Virus record (IMG/VR): IMGVR_UViG_3300010392_000130
Location: 1-46,482 of that record
Reading direction: 5' to 3' (one strand)
Length of the DNA: 46,482 nucleotides
Source: a virus
The notes under the pieces are model-generated. The model had not been told where the DNA came from. It saw only the letters and a list, made by a program, of their open reading frames with translations, and ran no database searches. The stretch's first letter is position 1, and each line of letters opens with the position of its first letter. Of the stretch, positions 1 to 8,126 are shown piece by piece. The position numbers and the translations under genes are program-made.

Positions 1-203
1 ATTGCCGGTGGACGTTCCGGGATCTTCAACGCCATCGCTCGCAACGAACGACCCGTCACCAATCACCTGGGTTGTTGCATCACTGTTCGTGTACTGACTG
101 GAGTCTTCGATCTGGATAACGCTTGATGCAAGTCCTACAGGTGTCCAGCCGCCGCCTTCATGGTTGTACTCCAGGGAAAACTGATTGTTCTTCGAATCAC
201 CGC
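1..203. repeat. Left copy of the 203-bp terminal overlap
   Basis: Bases 1-203 are repeated at 46280-46482 with a single difference (C at 105, T at 46384). The repeat lies inside the tail phosphoesterase gene, and joining the ends keeps that frame open. This fits a circularly permuted or circularised assembly better than a dedicated terminal repeat, although a short direct terminal repeat cannot be excluded. The mismatch suggests strain variation or a read error. Confidence 0.95.
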
Positions 204-369
204 CAGCGGTTTCCTGGATCTCAAAGCGAACTCGAAATGCTACATCAACAGCTTGAGTCCAGTTAGTATTTAATGCAGCACCACCATTCCAAGTGTCTAC
301 ATTAAGACCAACATCATCGTCTCGCCCTCGAAACGCTTCCTGGTCCAGTACTGGAGTAATACTGTCCAC
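1..369 (-). CDS. 5-prime part of the giant tail repeat/phosphoesterase gene (continues at the right end)
   Basis: Reading leftwards from a GTG at 369-367 the frame stays open to base 1 and continues, via the terminal overlap, into the frame ending at 43271. The start overlaps the TAG stop of the upstream 116-residue gene by one base, as at other junctions in this region. Rejoined, the product is about 1125 residues. This part encodes the first 120 or so residues, a beta-rich region with a WNGGAALNTNW segment and FSLEYNHEGGGW. I know this type of N-terminal module from phage tail and adhesin proteins but cannot name a family. The rest is described under the right-end entry. Confidence 0.8.
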   Translation of the reverse strand, partial: MDSITPVLDQEAFRGRDDDVGLNVDTWNGGAALNTNWTQAVDVAFRVRFEIQETAGGDSKNNQFSLEYNHEGGGWTPVGLASSVIQIEDSSQYTNSDATTQVIGDGSFVASDGVEDPGTSTGN

Positions 370-719
370 TAGCCATCCTTATCCGTTGATCGACGCTGTG
401 GATTACGGGGCTTTGGAAAGTCAGGATCTTTTGTAGCTCGTACTAAGATCTCTTGCCATTTCTCTCTAGCGATACCAACGCCAAACTTGAGCCATGGACA
501 CTGTGCTCTAAGCTGTGGGCCGATATCATTAGTATGAGCTTTATCTTCTGCATCGCCATTCGGCTGTGCGTAATAGTAATTAAGACCATTTAGAACGTAC
601 CGTCCATAGTCTTTATCAGTTACTACTACGCACACAACTCCGTCGCTAGGAGCATCATTCCAAGATCCATCAAGATCACTGAAGGTTGTACCATCAGCGT
701 AATAGATCTTCCAGACCAT
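369..719 (-). CDS. Small virion-region protein, 116 aa, unknown
   Basis: No recognised domain. It starts with a compact MVWKIYYADGTTF segment and has a C-terminal basic, proline-rich tail (FPKPRNPQRRSTDKDG). It starts at the stop codon of the 175-residue tail protein gene and ends overlapping the GTG of the giant tail gene, so all three are translationally coupled. Position in the late region argues for a small tail or tail-assembly protein, perhaps a chaperone for its large neighbour; that is inference from position only. Confidence 0.6.
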   Translation of the reverse strand: MVWKIYYADGTTFSDLDGSWNDAPSDGVVCVVVTDKDYGRYVLNGLNYYYAQPNGDAEDKAHTNDIGPQLRAQCPWLKFGVGIAREKWQEILVRATKDPDFPKPRNPQRRSTDKDG

Positions 720-1246
720 TATCCACCAGCTGTGCAGGTCAGATCATAGGTGAATTGAATGCTATCACCGTTAACGACATTAACAGCAGTGAAATCATGG
801 CGGTCCATAAGAGTCGCACTACCCCAAGTAGAATTGTTCCCAACTCCATGCTCAGTAATTGCTAGAGTTCCAGTATATGGCACTGTAGCAACTGATTCGT
901 AAATCACTGAAGTATTCTCAACTTGAGTTCCGGACACTGGAGCAGGGCAACCTGTAGTGTTAAAGGTAGCATTAGAATCGCCGATGGCAGCAGGCGTAGT
1001 ATCAATACCACTTTGATGCCATCTGTAATCGCCCCATGTACTAGTTTCGGTGATGAGTTCATCGACCATGTCTTCGCAAAACTCTGTCGTTACAAGATTA
1101 GCGCAAACTAGACCATGATCAACTTTTGAACCATCTCTTTTATTATGGACTAGATAGAGACGACCGCAGAATTTGATGTAATTATATCCAGGTCGTTTGT
1201 GTTTATGGACTCTTTCGTAGAGCCAACCTGCAAAATTTTTGAGCAT
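719..1246 (-). CDS. Putative tail appendage protein, 175 aa
   Basis: The C-terminal third contains ITEHG followed by a short strand, then FTAVNVVNGDSIQFTYDLT. I have seen this ITE-G ... NVxxGDSIQFTY pattern in small phage tail or receptor-binding proteins. The same ITE-G core recurs in the three paralogues encoded just upstream, so this may be a diverged member of that set with an extra basic N-terminal segment (residues 1-60). It overlaps the flanking genes at ATG/stop junctions. A role in the tail tip or on the capsid surface is inferred. Confidence 0.6.
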   Translation of the reverse strand: MLKNFAGWLYERVHKHKRPGYNYIKFCGRLYLVHNKRDGSKVDHGLVCANLVTTEFCEDMVDELITETSTWGDYRWHQSGIDTTPAAIGDSNATFNTTGCPAPVSGTQVENTSVIYESVATVPYTGTLAITEHGVGNNSTWGSATLMDRHDFTAVNVVNGDSIQFTYDLTCTAGG

Positions 1247-1740
1247 TACGTGTAGAGCTCCTTGTCAAGAATGACGTACTTAATCCAGATATAACCGGCC
1301 CAAGGATCTGCTAGTAGAACGTTCAATTTAATTTGACCTTGGCATACTTTTCTACCAGTATGTAATTCAGTTGCTCCTGTATTTGCAAGTTGTATTGTTC
1401 CTACAGGAGGATGCCAGATCGCAGTACATGGCGGAGCAGGTGCTTGAATCTCTGCAGGAATACCTGAAAAAGATCCTGTCCAATGTTCGGCTCCCCATTG
1501 GGAAGCATTAGCTCTGTTATGGTTATTGTATAACGCAGTTTGGTCATCAGGAGTTCTTATTTGAAAAGTAATACCTGTGCCATCAGTATGCGAATGTACT
1601 TGACACCCGAATTCAGTAATTTCAATTTTTGAAGCGTACGTTGTAAAACCAATAGCTCGTGATGAAGCTATACCAGAAAACTTTCCTCTAACAGTTTTTG
1701 GTTTTAAATAGCCATAAGCTTGAGATGCTGTTAATGACAT
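1246..1740 (-). CDS. Small virion protein, paralogue C of three, 164 aa
   Basis: One of three consecutive genes with the same plan: an IEITEFG motif in the first third, beta-rich middle, and a C-terminal GYIWIKYVILDKELYT that nearly matches the end of the next paralogue (GYLWIKYLITDKELYT). It starts within the stop codon of the preceding copy (stop/ATG overlap). The tandem arrangement shows local gene duplication. Late-region position just after the capsid gene suggests capsid decoration, head-tail or fibre proteins. Confidence 0.6.
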   Translation of the reverse strand: MSLTASQAYGYLKPKTVRGKFSGIASSRAIGFTTYASKIEITEFGCQVHSHTDGTGITFQIRTPDDQTALYNNHNRANASQWGAEHWTGSFSGIPAEIQAPAPPCTAIWHPPVGTIQLANTGATELHTGRKVCQGQIKLNVLLADPWAGYIWIKYVILDKELYT

Positions 1741-2192
1741 TATGTATAAAGCTCCTTATCAGTGATAAGGTACTTAATCCATAAATAACCCGTCCAGCTC
1801 GTTCCAGTTAACGATGATCTTACTTGCGCTTGGATTACTTTTTTAGAGCTGATAGATTCAGTATACGTAGAAGAAAGATCAGCCTGCACGTTATCATTTT
1901 TAGGGCGCCAAATAGATACTCCAACAGCATCTAAATCGAATGCTGTATCTATATCGTACGCCGTAGTCCAATTAGTAGGAACTGTTGCATCATGAGGACC
2001 AAGAGAAGTTCGTTGCCTCAAAATTAGAGGTATGGTTGTTACAGTATCAACAGCTGATACCATAATACCAACTTCAGTGATCCTAATTCTACTTGCATGA
2101 ACAGTAAATCCAGCGGCACCTTGTCCAGTTTGTGCTACGTATGCTTGTCTAACAGTTTGTTCGCATAAGTGATCTGATTGTCGCCCGTTCAT
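1740..2192 (-). CDS. Small virion protein, paralogue B of three, 150 aa
   Basis: Same architecture as the genes on either side: IRITEVG near residue 35, a beta-rich core with an IWRPK segment equivalent to IWHPP and IYRPP in the others, and the WIKYLITDKELYT ending. Starts and stops overlap both neighbours by a base or so. No enzymatic motif is visible. It is probably a structural protein whose exact site in the virion is unknown. Confidence 0.6.
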   Translation of the reverse strand: MNGRQSDHLCEQTVRQAYVAQTGQGAAGFTVHASRIRITEVGIMVSAVDTVTTIPLILRQRTSLGPHDATVPTNWTTAYDIDTAFDLDAVGVSIWRPKNDNVQADLSSTYTESISSKKVIQAQVRSSLTGTSWTGYLWIKYLITDKELYT

Positions 2193-2647
2193 TACGGACT
2201 CTTAACGAAATACTTGATCCAGAGCGAACCTGAGAAAAGGGTAATTGAATTATGAGTAGCTACAAGTTGAATTTGAATAATCTGACGTGCAGGACTGTTA
2301 ACATCATCTTTGTAATCAGATGTTACAAGAATTCCACCTGGAGGTCTGTAAATCGCAGTACCAGCAGCTGCAAGATTATAACTAGCACCGGGATCCATAA
2401 TGTTAGTACGATCAGACATAGCAGGATCATCTAAATCATGCTGTAATAGATCACTTTGAAAAAGATCAATATCAACTGAAGTTCCTGTAAGTGCGGAATA
2501 TTGATGTCCGATTTCAGTAACAATAAGTTCTTGACAAAGTTCGTTAATTGGAATTGCAAAACTATCTGTTGATGAATCAGATACCCAAGAATCTGATACA
2601 ATTTGCTCGGCAAATTCTAAACTTGCTTGTCTGCCAGTAAGTGGCAT
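2192..2647 (-). CDS. Small virion protein, paralogue A of three, 151 aa
   Basis: The first translated and most diverged of the paralogous trio. It has LIVTEIG at about residue 40, IYRPPGG in the middle and a C-terminal SLWIKYFVKSP lacking the ELYT tail of the other two. It directly follows the 141-residue gene below the major capsid gene. Divergence among copies suggests that each occupies a different site or binds a different ligand. Confidence 0.6.
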   Translation of the reverse strand: MPLTGRQASLEFAEQIVSDSWVSDSSTDSFAIPINELCQELIVTEIGHQYSALTGTSVDIDLFQSDLLQHDLDDPAMSDRTNIMDPGASYNLAAAGTAIYRPPGGILVTSDYKDDVNSPARQIIQIQLVATHNSITLFSGSLWIKYFVKSP

Positions 2648-3072
2648 TAGTTATCCTCCGCGATATTAAGGTTCTTAGGATTAATATCGACTGACTTACG
2701 TTTACGCATGAGAGGTGCCATATCCGCTGAGCAATCTCTCATAAAGTTATCTTGTTCTTTACGTTTTCCGCCCATTAATCGGTGGTCTTCAATATGTAGA
2801 CTTTGAATAAATTGGCGGCTATTAGCAAAATACTTAGTATCACATTTAAATAATTGGATCAGAGTCCTATTATCTAAGGGCCTGTACTCTTCGGTAGACG
2901 ATTGGACGGTCAAAATGTATTTACCCTGACGCCAAATTTCCCATTTGCATCTAGCTGGATTCCATCTCGGTTCGAGATCGGGATCTAATACGTGCAATCG
3001 TTCAAGAAAAGCGGAGTCGACATACTTATGCGTACTTACGTATGGTTTGCCATCTGCATGCCTGGTAATCAT
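2647..3072 (-). CDS. Late-region protein of unknown function, 141 aa
   Basis: A mostly hydrophilic protein with a basic C-terminal half (KRKEQDNF, RKRKSVD). It opens with MITRHADGKPYVSTHKYVD, and the middle holds WNPARCKWEIWRQG. It lies immediately downstream of the major capsid gene, where many podoviruses encode head completion or minor head proteins. I recognise no family and make no functional claim. Confidence 0.6.
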   Translation of the reverse strand: MITRHADGKPYVSTHKYVDSAFLERLHVLDPDLEPRWNPARCKWEIWRQGKYILTVQSSTEEYRPLDNRTLIQLFKCDTKYFANSRQFIQSLHIEDHRLMGGKRKEQDNFMRDCSADMAPLMRKRKSVDINPKNLNIAEDN

Positions 3073-3090
3073 TTTGACCGTCCTCTCGTT

Positions 3091-4323
3091 TTACTGATTG
3101 ATTCCAGTGAGACGACCATGCACGTTACAGCGCTTGGTACCCATCTCAAAGAACCAATACAAAGTTGCTTCATATGCAGGATAATTGGTTACCCGAGTAA
3201 GAACTGCACCGTCTTCGTCCATAAACTGGAGACCAGCTTGCTGGAAAAGACTGATATAGTTCAAGTTCAAGAAGAACAAGTTCCCTTTGTGAGCTTCCGT
3301 GTCAGGAACAAGACCCAGACCATGGAACTCAGGACCCTTGAATCCACCTTTGTACTCGATCGTGTTAACAAAACGGCGATCAGTTTGAAGAATCGCGGCA
3401 TACTTGTCACGAGCTTCATAGGAACCAACAATGATAGTGGGATCCATACCACTTGCTTTCTGGATAGACGTAAGAATCTGCTGCATAGCAGTTTCCGTAA
3501 GATCACCAGAACTCGTTACAACGTTAGACTGCCAACGTGTATTTTCAGCGGATGAACGATCGATACCTTGATAGGTACCAGTTGCACTAACCATTGCCAT
3601 GAGACCGGTAATTTCTTGATCTTTATTACCACTAAGATAGATGTTATCACCGTCAGCAGTAGCCGTTCCAGGAGCAACAGCATACGTGAAAGTGTTACCA
3701 TCAACAATACTGGCAATTTCAAGACCTTCATTATCTCGAGTCGTTGTGGTATACGTATCGATTTTCATACCAACTTCGAGGTACTTAGTAAATTCTGAAG
3801 AATCGAGCGGTGCAGTCATTGCAGCATTATCGATATCCTGAGTCACGGTGGAGTTGGCTCCACTACACTCAGCAATACGACCTGTTCCATCGAGGAACAA
3901 CTGACGATTGATGTCTTTAGGAAGATCTTCCATAAGACCTTCAGTTTCGACATCAAGTACCGTATCATACGATCCGGCAGTATTCTTACTGGCAGTCATT
4001 GCATGGAGTGTGACCAACAGACGTCCAAATGAATATTTCATAGGAATCTGTGCACGGGCACCACGCTGATAACCAGGATCAGGAAGTGCTTGACGATCAC
4101 CTCTCATGCCGATTCCCCAGTTACGACCAAGTAACACGGGGCAGTAAGCATACGAACCAGAAACGTCTTTTTCATTTCTTTCAATGTTCGCTAGGAGAAC
4201 CCGAGCGTTATTTTTCTGTTCTTCCATTCCTGGCAAATAGAACTGCTTTAGAGCAAATTCAATTTCACCAGTTCCAGCCGATTGGTCCCAACTTGAACCA
4301 TGGCCAGCATCAGTAATAGCCAT
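3091..4323 (-). CDS. Major capsid protein, 410 aa
   Basis: Length, position (portal, then scaffold candidate, then this gene) and composition fit a major coat protein of the HK97-fold, P22/N4-gp56-like type. The N-terminal part (to about residue 150) and the C-terminal part (from about 250) are alpha/beta and contiguous with the fold. They are separated by a threonine-rich beta insertion, roughly residues 155-245, containing KIDTYTTTTRDNEG and FTYAVAPGTATADGD, which resembles an added surface or I-type domain. It is translated five bases after the scaffold candidate gene. The precise coat subfamily is not established from sequence reading. Confidence 0.8.
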   Translation of the reverse strand: MAITDAGHGSSWDQSAGTGEIEFALKQFYLPGMEEQKNNARVLLANIERNEKDVSGSYAYCPVLLGRNWGIGMRGDRQALPDPGYQRGARAQIPMKYSFGRLLVTLHAMTASKNTAGSYDTVLDVETEGLMEDLPKDINRQLFLDGTGRIAECSGANSTVTQDIDNAAMTAPLDSSEFTKYLEVGMKIDTYTTTTRDNEGLEIASIVDGNTFTYAVAPGTATADGDNIYLSGNKDQEITGLMAMVSATGTYQGIDRSSAENTRWQSNVVTSSGDLTETAMQQILTSIQKASGMDPTIIVGSYEARDKYAAILQTDRRFVNTIEYKGGFKGPEFHGLGLVPDTEAHKGNLFFLNLNYISLFQQAGLQFMDEDGAVLTRVTNYPAYEATLYWFFEMGTKRCNVHGRLTGINQ

Positions 4324-4327
4324 TTAT

Positions 4328-5188
4328 CTATTTCCTTCCTTGCTCCGATGCCTTAGCGCGAGCAGCACGCCAAGTTGCATACTGCTTCCTGGCATCATCA
4401 AGGCTTTTAGGTTTGTTAACAGTAATAGATGGAGAAACTCCATCCGAAGATCTGACAGTCGGCGGAATAGTCTTTTTAGTCTTTAAGTCCTTTTTAAGTT
4501 TGCCATCCTGTGGATTGAGTCCAGCCGATTTAATTTCCTTAATAACATTAGCTACAATCACAGGAACTGGATTATTTGCATCAGTTCTTAGGGCCGAATC
4601 TAGCATTCTCTGTGCTAATGGACCAATTTTTTCATCATTAAAGAATTCTTTGTAATCTTCTTTTGCTCCGTCAACATGTTTCTGAAATTGTTGATAATTA
4701 AAGAACTGATCAACACGAGAAACTCGTTCATTAATTGACTTAACTCCAGTAATGAGTTCCTTCACTGTCCTAGCAATTCCATGCGGATCATCTTCTGGTT
4801 TAACATCAATAAAATCTTTGATATCGATTTCAGTATCGCCAGCTTCAGTTTTCCGAATACTTCCTGGACTAAGAGCTGAAATTTGTTGAGTTAGAGCTTC
4901 GACTTGCTTATTTAGAACTTTAATTTCTAAATTTGCTGCATCAGCTTCTTCACTAGATGCAATGGCTTTTGGCTCTGCAACAGGTTCAATTACTCCTGAT
5001 GGAGTATGTGCTTCAGCTCTACGTCCTGCTCGACGAAGTTGCTCAGGATCTAAAGGAACCGTCATTGTTTCTTGTTCTGGATCAGGTTGATTTACTTGGT
5101 GTTGATCGCCTTCAGGTGTGATTAATTGTGTACCATCAAATTCGCCAAGAGGTTTACCGTCCATCATCAATTTTAAGCCCATTTTCAA
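4328..5188 (-). CDS. Scaffolding protein candidate, 286 aa
   Basis: Highly charged and helix-prone, with a heptad-like stretch around residues 80-110 (NLEIKVLNKQVEALTQQISA) and a lysine/arginine-rich C-terminus (DDARKQYATWRAARAK). A basic helix at the C-terminus is typical of scaffolding proteins that bind coat protein. It sits directly upstream of the coat gene, the usual scaffold position. No protease motif (Ser-His) is visible, so a scaffold that exits rather than a maturation protease is more likely. Confidence 0.7.
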   Translation of the reverse strand: MKMGLKLMMDGKPLGEFDGTQLITPEGDQHQVNQPDPEQETMTVPLDPEQLRRAGRRAEAHTPSGVIEPVAEPKAIASSEEADAANLEIKVLNKQVEALTQQISALSPGSIRKTEAGDTEIDIKDFIDVKPEDDPHGIARTVKELITGVKSINERVSRVDQFFNYQQFQKHVDGAKEDYKEFFNDEKIGPLAQRMLDSALRTDANNPVPVIVANVIKEIKSAGLNPQDGKLKKDLKTKKTIPPTVRSSDGVSPSITVNKPKSLDDARKQYATWRAARAKASEQGRK

Positions 5189-5193
5189 ACTCC

Positions 5194-5574
5194 TTACGTG
5201 GTCATATGATGCTCGATGATAATCTCAACGGCATCTTCAACTGGAAGATCATCAGAAATGTGGAGCCCATGCCGACTAGCGTAGGCTTTTAAAACTTCAA
5301 TACTGGCATCGTTCGGATCCCATTCATCATCGTCCCAAGGATCTGGATCAGGATCATCAGCTTGCTTAGGAACCTCAGGTTCTTTAGTTTCAGTTGGCAG
5401 ATCTACTTCATCTGATCTGCAAATCTTGTCCTTATAATCGTTATGCTTAATAGCTAATTCATACGCACCGAGTGGAATGTCTTTCTCGCCCTTAGGACCA
5501 AAATGATAGGGAGTATGTCCATCCCAAACGCATATATCTTTATCCGTAAGATTTGTTACAAGAATCCTTGCCAT
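5194..5574 (-). CDS. Acidic head-region protein, 126 aa
   Basis: Between portal and scaffold genes. The N-terminal 60 residues look like a small beta domain (MARILVTNLTDKDICVWDG). A proline/aspartate-rich linker follows (DDPDPDPWDDDEWDPND), then a short helical region resembling the HeH/LEM-type fold that phage head proteins often carry at the C-terminus (IEVLKAYASRHGLHI...VEDAVEII). Function is unknown; a head decoration or connector-associated role is a guess from location. Confidence 0.6.
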   Translation of the reverse strand: MARILVTNLTDKDICVWDGHTPYHFGPKGEKDIPLGAYELAIKHNDYKDKICRSDEVDLPTETKEPEVPKQADDPDPDPWDDDEWDPNDASIEVLKAYASRHGLHISDDLPVEDAVEIIIEHHMTT

Positions 5575-5589
5575 AACTAAGATCTCCTA

Positions 5590-7710
5590 TTATCCGTAAT
5601 TTCCTGGCGGTTTACTTAAAGTACCATTCGTTCCTGAACCAGCCATTGTAGGTGATCGCCTTTGAACTCGATTGCCTCCTTGACCTCCAGGTGTTCCGTT
5701 TTGTTGGTCATCCTCCATACCGTCCATAGCAGCCGAAATTGGACTTCTTTCTGGATTACCCATGAATTCCATATGTATACTTACATGAATATCAAATAGT
5801 TGTTTAATTGGATCGGGTAAGCCATAAAATCGTTCGCTCTTTCTAAACCTATTGTGCTGCCTTATATGAAGAACATGATTCTCGTAATGTGCAGGCACGA
5901 TCTGCTCACCAACCGCTAAATAGAGGTTCTCTCTATTTGCCCGCGACACGTCAAGATTCTCTTCCTCAGACATGGCTTCCAAAGGCATAGTAGTTCTAAG
6001 AAGTTCAAACAACCGGTGTGTATCTGGTTGACCACTTTCGTCTGTAAACACACCCATGTTAAACAGATCAAGGTACGTTGCTTGTAATGCCGCTTTACTT
6101 TGAGGCATGGCGCTACCAGGTACAACCCTGATATTTGTCGAGATATCATTAGAACTGAATATCACGACCTCAGCCATGTCCTGAACTTTAGTGGACTGCA
6201 GCATTCTAGCACCAGAATAGAAATGTTTAGCGAAAGCGAGTTTTAAAAGAGCTACTCGTCTTTTTGCATGCTCGTAATTCTGGACAATAGGAGCGAGAGA
6301 GGTATCATCTTGTTCAAGTAAGTAATTGATAGCGATACCGGACTTGACTCCTTGGGGAACTTTAGCTCTAGAAACTTCGTGAGATCCGCTGACCGTATCC
6401 ATGTCAAGGCGGTTTCTTTCAGTTTCTCGTTCGACTTGTTGTGGGAGAGCCATGGCTGGGAAGATATCAGGACCCTTAATTCCTGTATACTCGAGCAGTT
6501 GGCCATGAATATTTGCAACCTCTTCAGAATCAAGATTTGCAGTCTTAGGAGCAATGATCTTATTACGACCAACCGTTGCTCTGTTCTGCACCATATCTGT
6601 AATTGTCTTATTGTATTCAGCTTGAAGTGGCCGCATAGGTTCGATCGGAGAGATTGACCAGTAACGACCAGGAGCCTCAATACATCTAAAACGAATGAAT
6701 GGGATACCTTCTAGTGATCTGAGAGGTTTAATAGCATGCATTGCATCGTAGAATGGATTAGGTTCGTTATAAAGGACGCCATCAGGACCATTACCTGCTG
6801 CAATGATCAAACGTCCTTTGGGATCCTTACGTGTGGGTTTCTTCCACAGTTCCATGTAATACGTTAATTCTTCTGATCTTTCTGTAAGATTCTTAGCAAT
6901 ACCAGTGCTAGAACCAATATCAGGATTGGCAAGACCGAGAAGTCTCTGTTGAAACTGATTGGATACGGCGATTGCAGAATAAGGAGTGATATCCTTTGCA
7001 CGACGGCCCCACTTCAGTTTAACATCTGATGTTTGCATAATTTTAACATGAAGCAAATCTGTTGCTCCGTGTTCAGTCTTGGCATGTTCTGGCACGAATA
7101 CTTCGAATGAAGGAACTACATCGTCGTATACGTCGCCGTCATTATAACCGACTTGCTTTCCGCCACCCATTGGGTTGAAGCCCATGTCTCCTAATTCACC
7201 CATAGGTTGTTCAGCAAACTGAGAAAAACTATCCATTGTTTGGTCAACGACTTGATTTTGACCTGAATCAGGATCAAAGCCAATCTTACGAAAACAATCG
7301 CCACAAGTTAGAAACCAAAGAGCGGTTGATTGATCAAGTTCATCTTCGTTATGAATTTCTCTAAACTCTTCTAAAAGAGATTTAGATACTGTAGCGGAAT
7401 AAAGATCTTCTTCAGTCCAACCTGCTGGAATCGCGTCCATGATAGGACGGTTCTTAATCATTTTCGCTAGAAGATTACGAATGCGGGGTTGGATTTGGTT
7501 TGAGGTAAGTCTGAGATTATTAGCAGGGTTATCTATTTGACTTAATTCGCCAGAGGCTATATTATAAATAGTCCACTGGAATCCGTAATAAAATGCGAGA
7601 TTAAGGAACATGTTACCTTCAAACGGTAACTTAAAGTTCCGCCATCTCTCAAATCTACTATGGATATCGTTCCAAGCCGAGTCACGGCTTTGAACTGTTA
7701 ATCTTGCCAT
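5590..7710 (-). CDS. Portal protein, 706 aa
   Basis: Size and position next to the large terminase gene fit a podovirus portal of the P22 type. The N-terminal region has the usual wing/clip features: LAFYYGFQW, then NNLRLTSNQIQPRIRNLLAKM, then an alpha-rich body and a glutamine/glycine-rich C-terminal tail (from about 660) with low complexity (QNGTPGGQGGNRVQRR). The portal forms the dodecameric DNA channel at one capsid vertex and docks the terminase. The start overlaps the stop of the 83-residue gene upstream (shared base at 7710). Confidence 0.85.
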   Translation of the reverse strand: MARLTVQSRDSAWNDIHSRFERWRNFKLPFEGNMFLNLAFYYGFQWTIYNIASGELSQIDNPANNLRLTSNQIQPRIRNLLAKMIKNRPIMDAIPAGWTEEDLYSATVSKSLLEEFREIHNEDELDQSTALWFLTCGDCFRKIGFDPDSGQNQVVDQTMDSFSQFAEQPMGELGDMGFNPMGGGKQVGYNDGDVYDDVVPSFEVFVPEHAKTEHGATDLLHVKIMQTSDVKLKWGRRAKDITPYSAIAVSNQFQQRLLGLANPDIGSSTGIAKNLTERSEELTYYMELWKKPTRKDPKGRLIIAAGNGPDGVLYNEPNPFYDAMHAIKPLRSLEGIPFIRFRCIEAPGRYWSISPIEPMRPLQAEYNKTITDMVQNRATVGRNKIIAPKTANLDSEEVANIHGQLLEYTGIKGPDIFPAMALPQQVERETERNRLDMDTVSGSHEVSRAKVPQGVKSGIAINYLLEQDDTSLAPIVQNYEHAKRRVALLKLAFAKHFYSGARMLQSTKVQDMAEVVIFSSNDISTNIRVVPGSAMPQSKAALQATYLDLFNMGVFTDESGQPDTHRLFELLRTTMPLEAMSEEENLDVSRANRENLYLAVGEQIVPAHYENHVLHIRQHNRFRKSERFYGLPDPIKQLFDIHVSIHMEFMGNPERSPISAAMDGMEDDQQNGTPGGQGGNRVQRRSPTMAGSGTNGTLSKPPGNYG

Positions 7711-7961
7711 TAATCCACCCTTACTGGTTGATCGACAATAGTACCAGCTAAACTAGAATCCATTTCAGTTTGGAGTTTTCGAAGCTTAGTAGCTGCGTCA
7801 AAAGCCCCATTTTCAGGATTTAGGTTGTTAGGAGGATTAACTGATAGCGAGAGTGTATCTAATTTCTTATGTAATGATTCTAACATAACCAAGATCTTCT
7901 GTAAACGCTTATTTTGCCTTTTAATTAGAATATTTTGCTGGTGTTTGTTTTTCCAAAACAT
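7710..7961 (-). CDS. Small coiled-coil protein between terminase and portal, 83 aa
   Basis: Lysine-rich, with a leucine heptad pattern over residues 15-45 (KRLQKILVMLESLHKKLDTL), suggesting a short coiled coil. The AAAGGA ribosome site lies eight bases upstream of ATG, immediately downstream of a perfect 8-bp hairpin with a UUCG loop. Genes of this size and position are often head accessory factors, but no family is recognised. Confidence 0.6.
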   Translation of the reverse strand: MFWKNKHQQNILIKRQNKRLQKILVMLESLHKKLDTLSLSVNPPNNLNPENGAFDAATKLRKLQTEMDSSLAGTIVDQPVRVD

Positions 7962-7973
7962 AGGAAATCCTTT

Positions 7974-7993
7974 CCCTCCCCCGAAGGGGAGGG
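7974..7993 (-). promoter_or_regulatory. Perfect GC hairpin with cUUCGg loop ahead of the 83-aa gene
   Basis: On the minus strand the RNA reads CCCUCCCC-UUCG-GGGGAGGG: an 8-bp perfect stem closed by the extra-stable UUCG tetraloop. It ends exactly where the AAAGGA ribosome site of the next gene begins. No U-run follows, so a factor-independent terminator is unlikely on this strand. RNA processing, 3-prime end protection of the terminase message or translational control are possible. Confidence 0.7.
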
Positions 7994-8000
7994 TATTTAA

Positions 8001-8126
8001 TTAGCTCTTTTTAATGGAGGTACTCGTTCCACCACCAGATTTTGCGACTGGAGGTTTTTGATGCGGAGGAATCTGTCCACTCTTAGGACCGGATCCTGCG
8101 TAACTACCGACGGTTGGTTTGTTCAT
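8001..8126 (-). CDS. 41-aa glycine/proline-rich peptide overlapping the terminase gene end
   Basis: ATG at 8126-8124 is preceded by AAGGAAACGA, a good ribosome site with six to seven bases of spacing, and the frame ends with TAA at 8003-8001. It overlaps the last 23 bases of the large terminase gene. The peptide is low complexity (GSGPKSGQIPPHQKPPVAK, then SGGGTSTSIKKS). Small G/P-rich peptides are common between terminase and portal genes of podoviruses; function unknown. Confidence 0.5.
   Translation of the reverse strand: MNKPTVGSYAGSGPKSGQIPPHQKPPVAKSGGGTSTSIKKS

Noticed and set aside
2992-3555. 187-residue plus-strand frame opposite the major capsid gene
   Set aside because: Antisense to a clear structural gene with strong coding pattern and no ribosome site.
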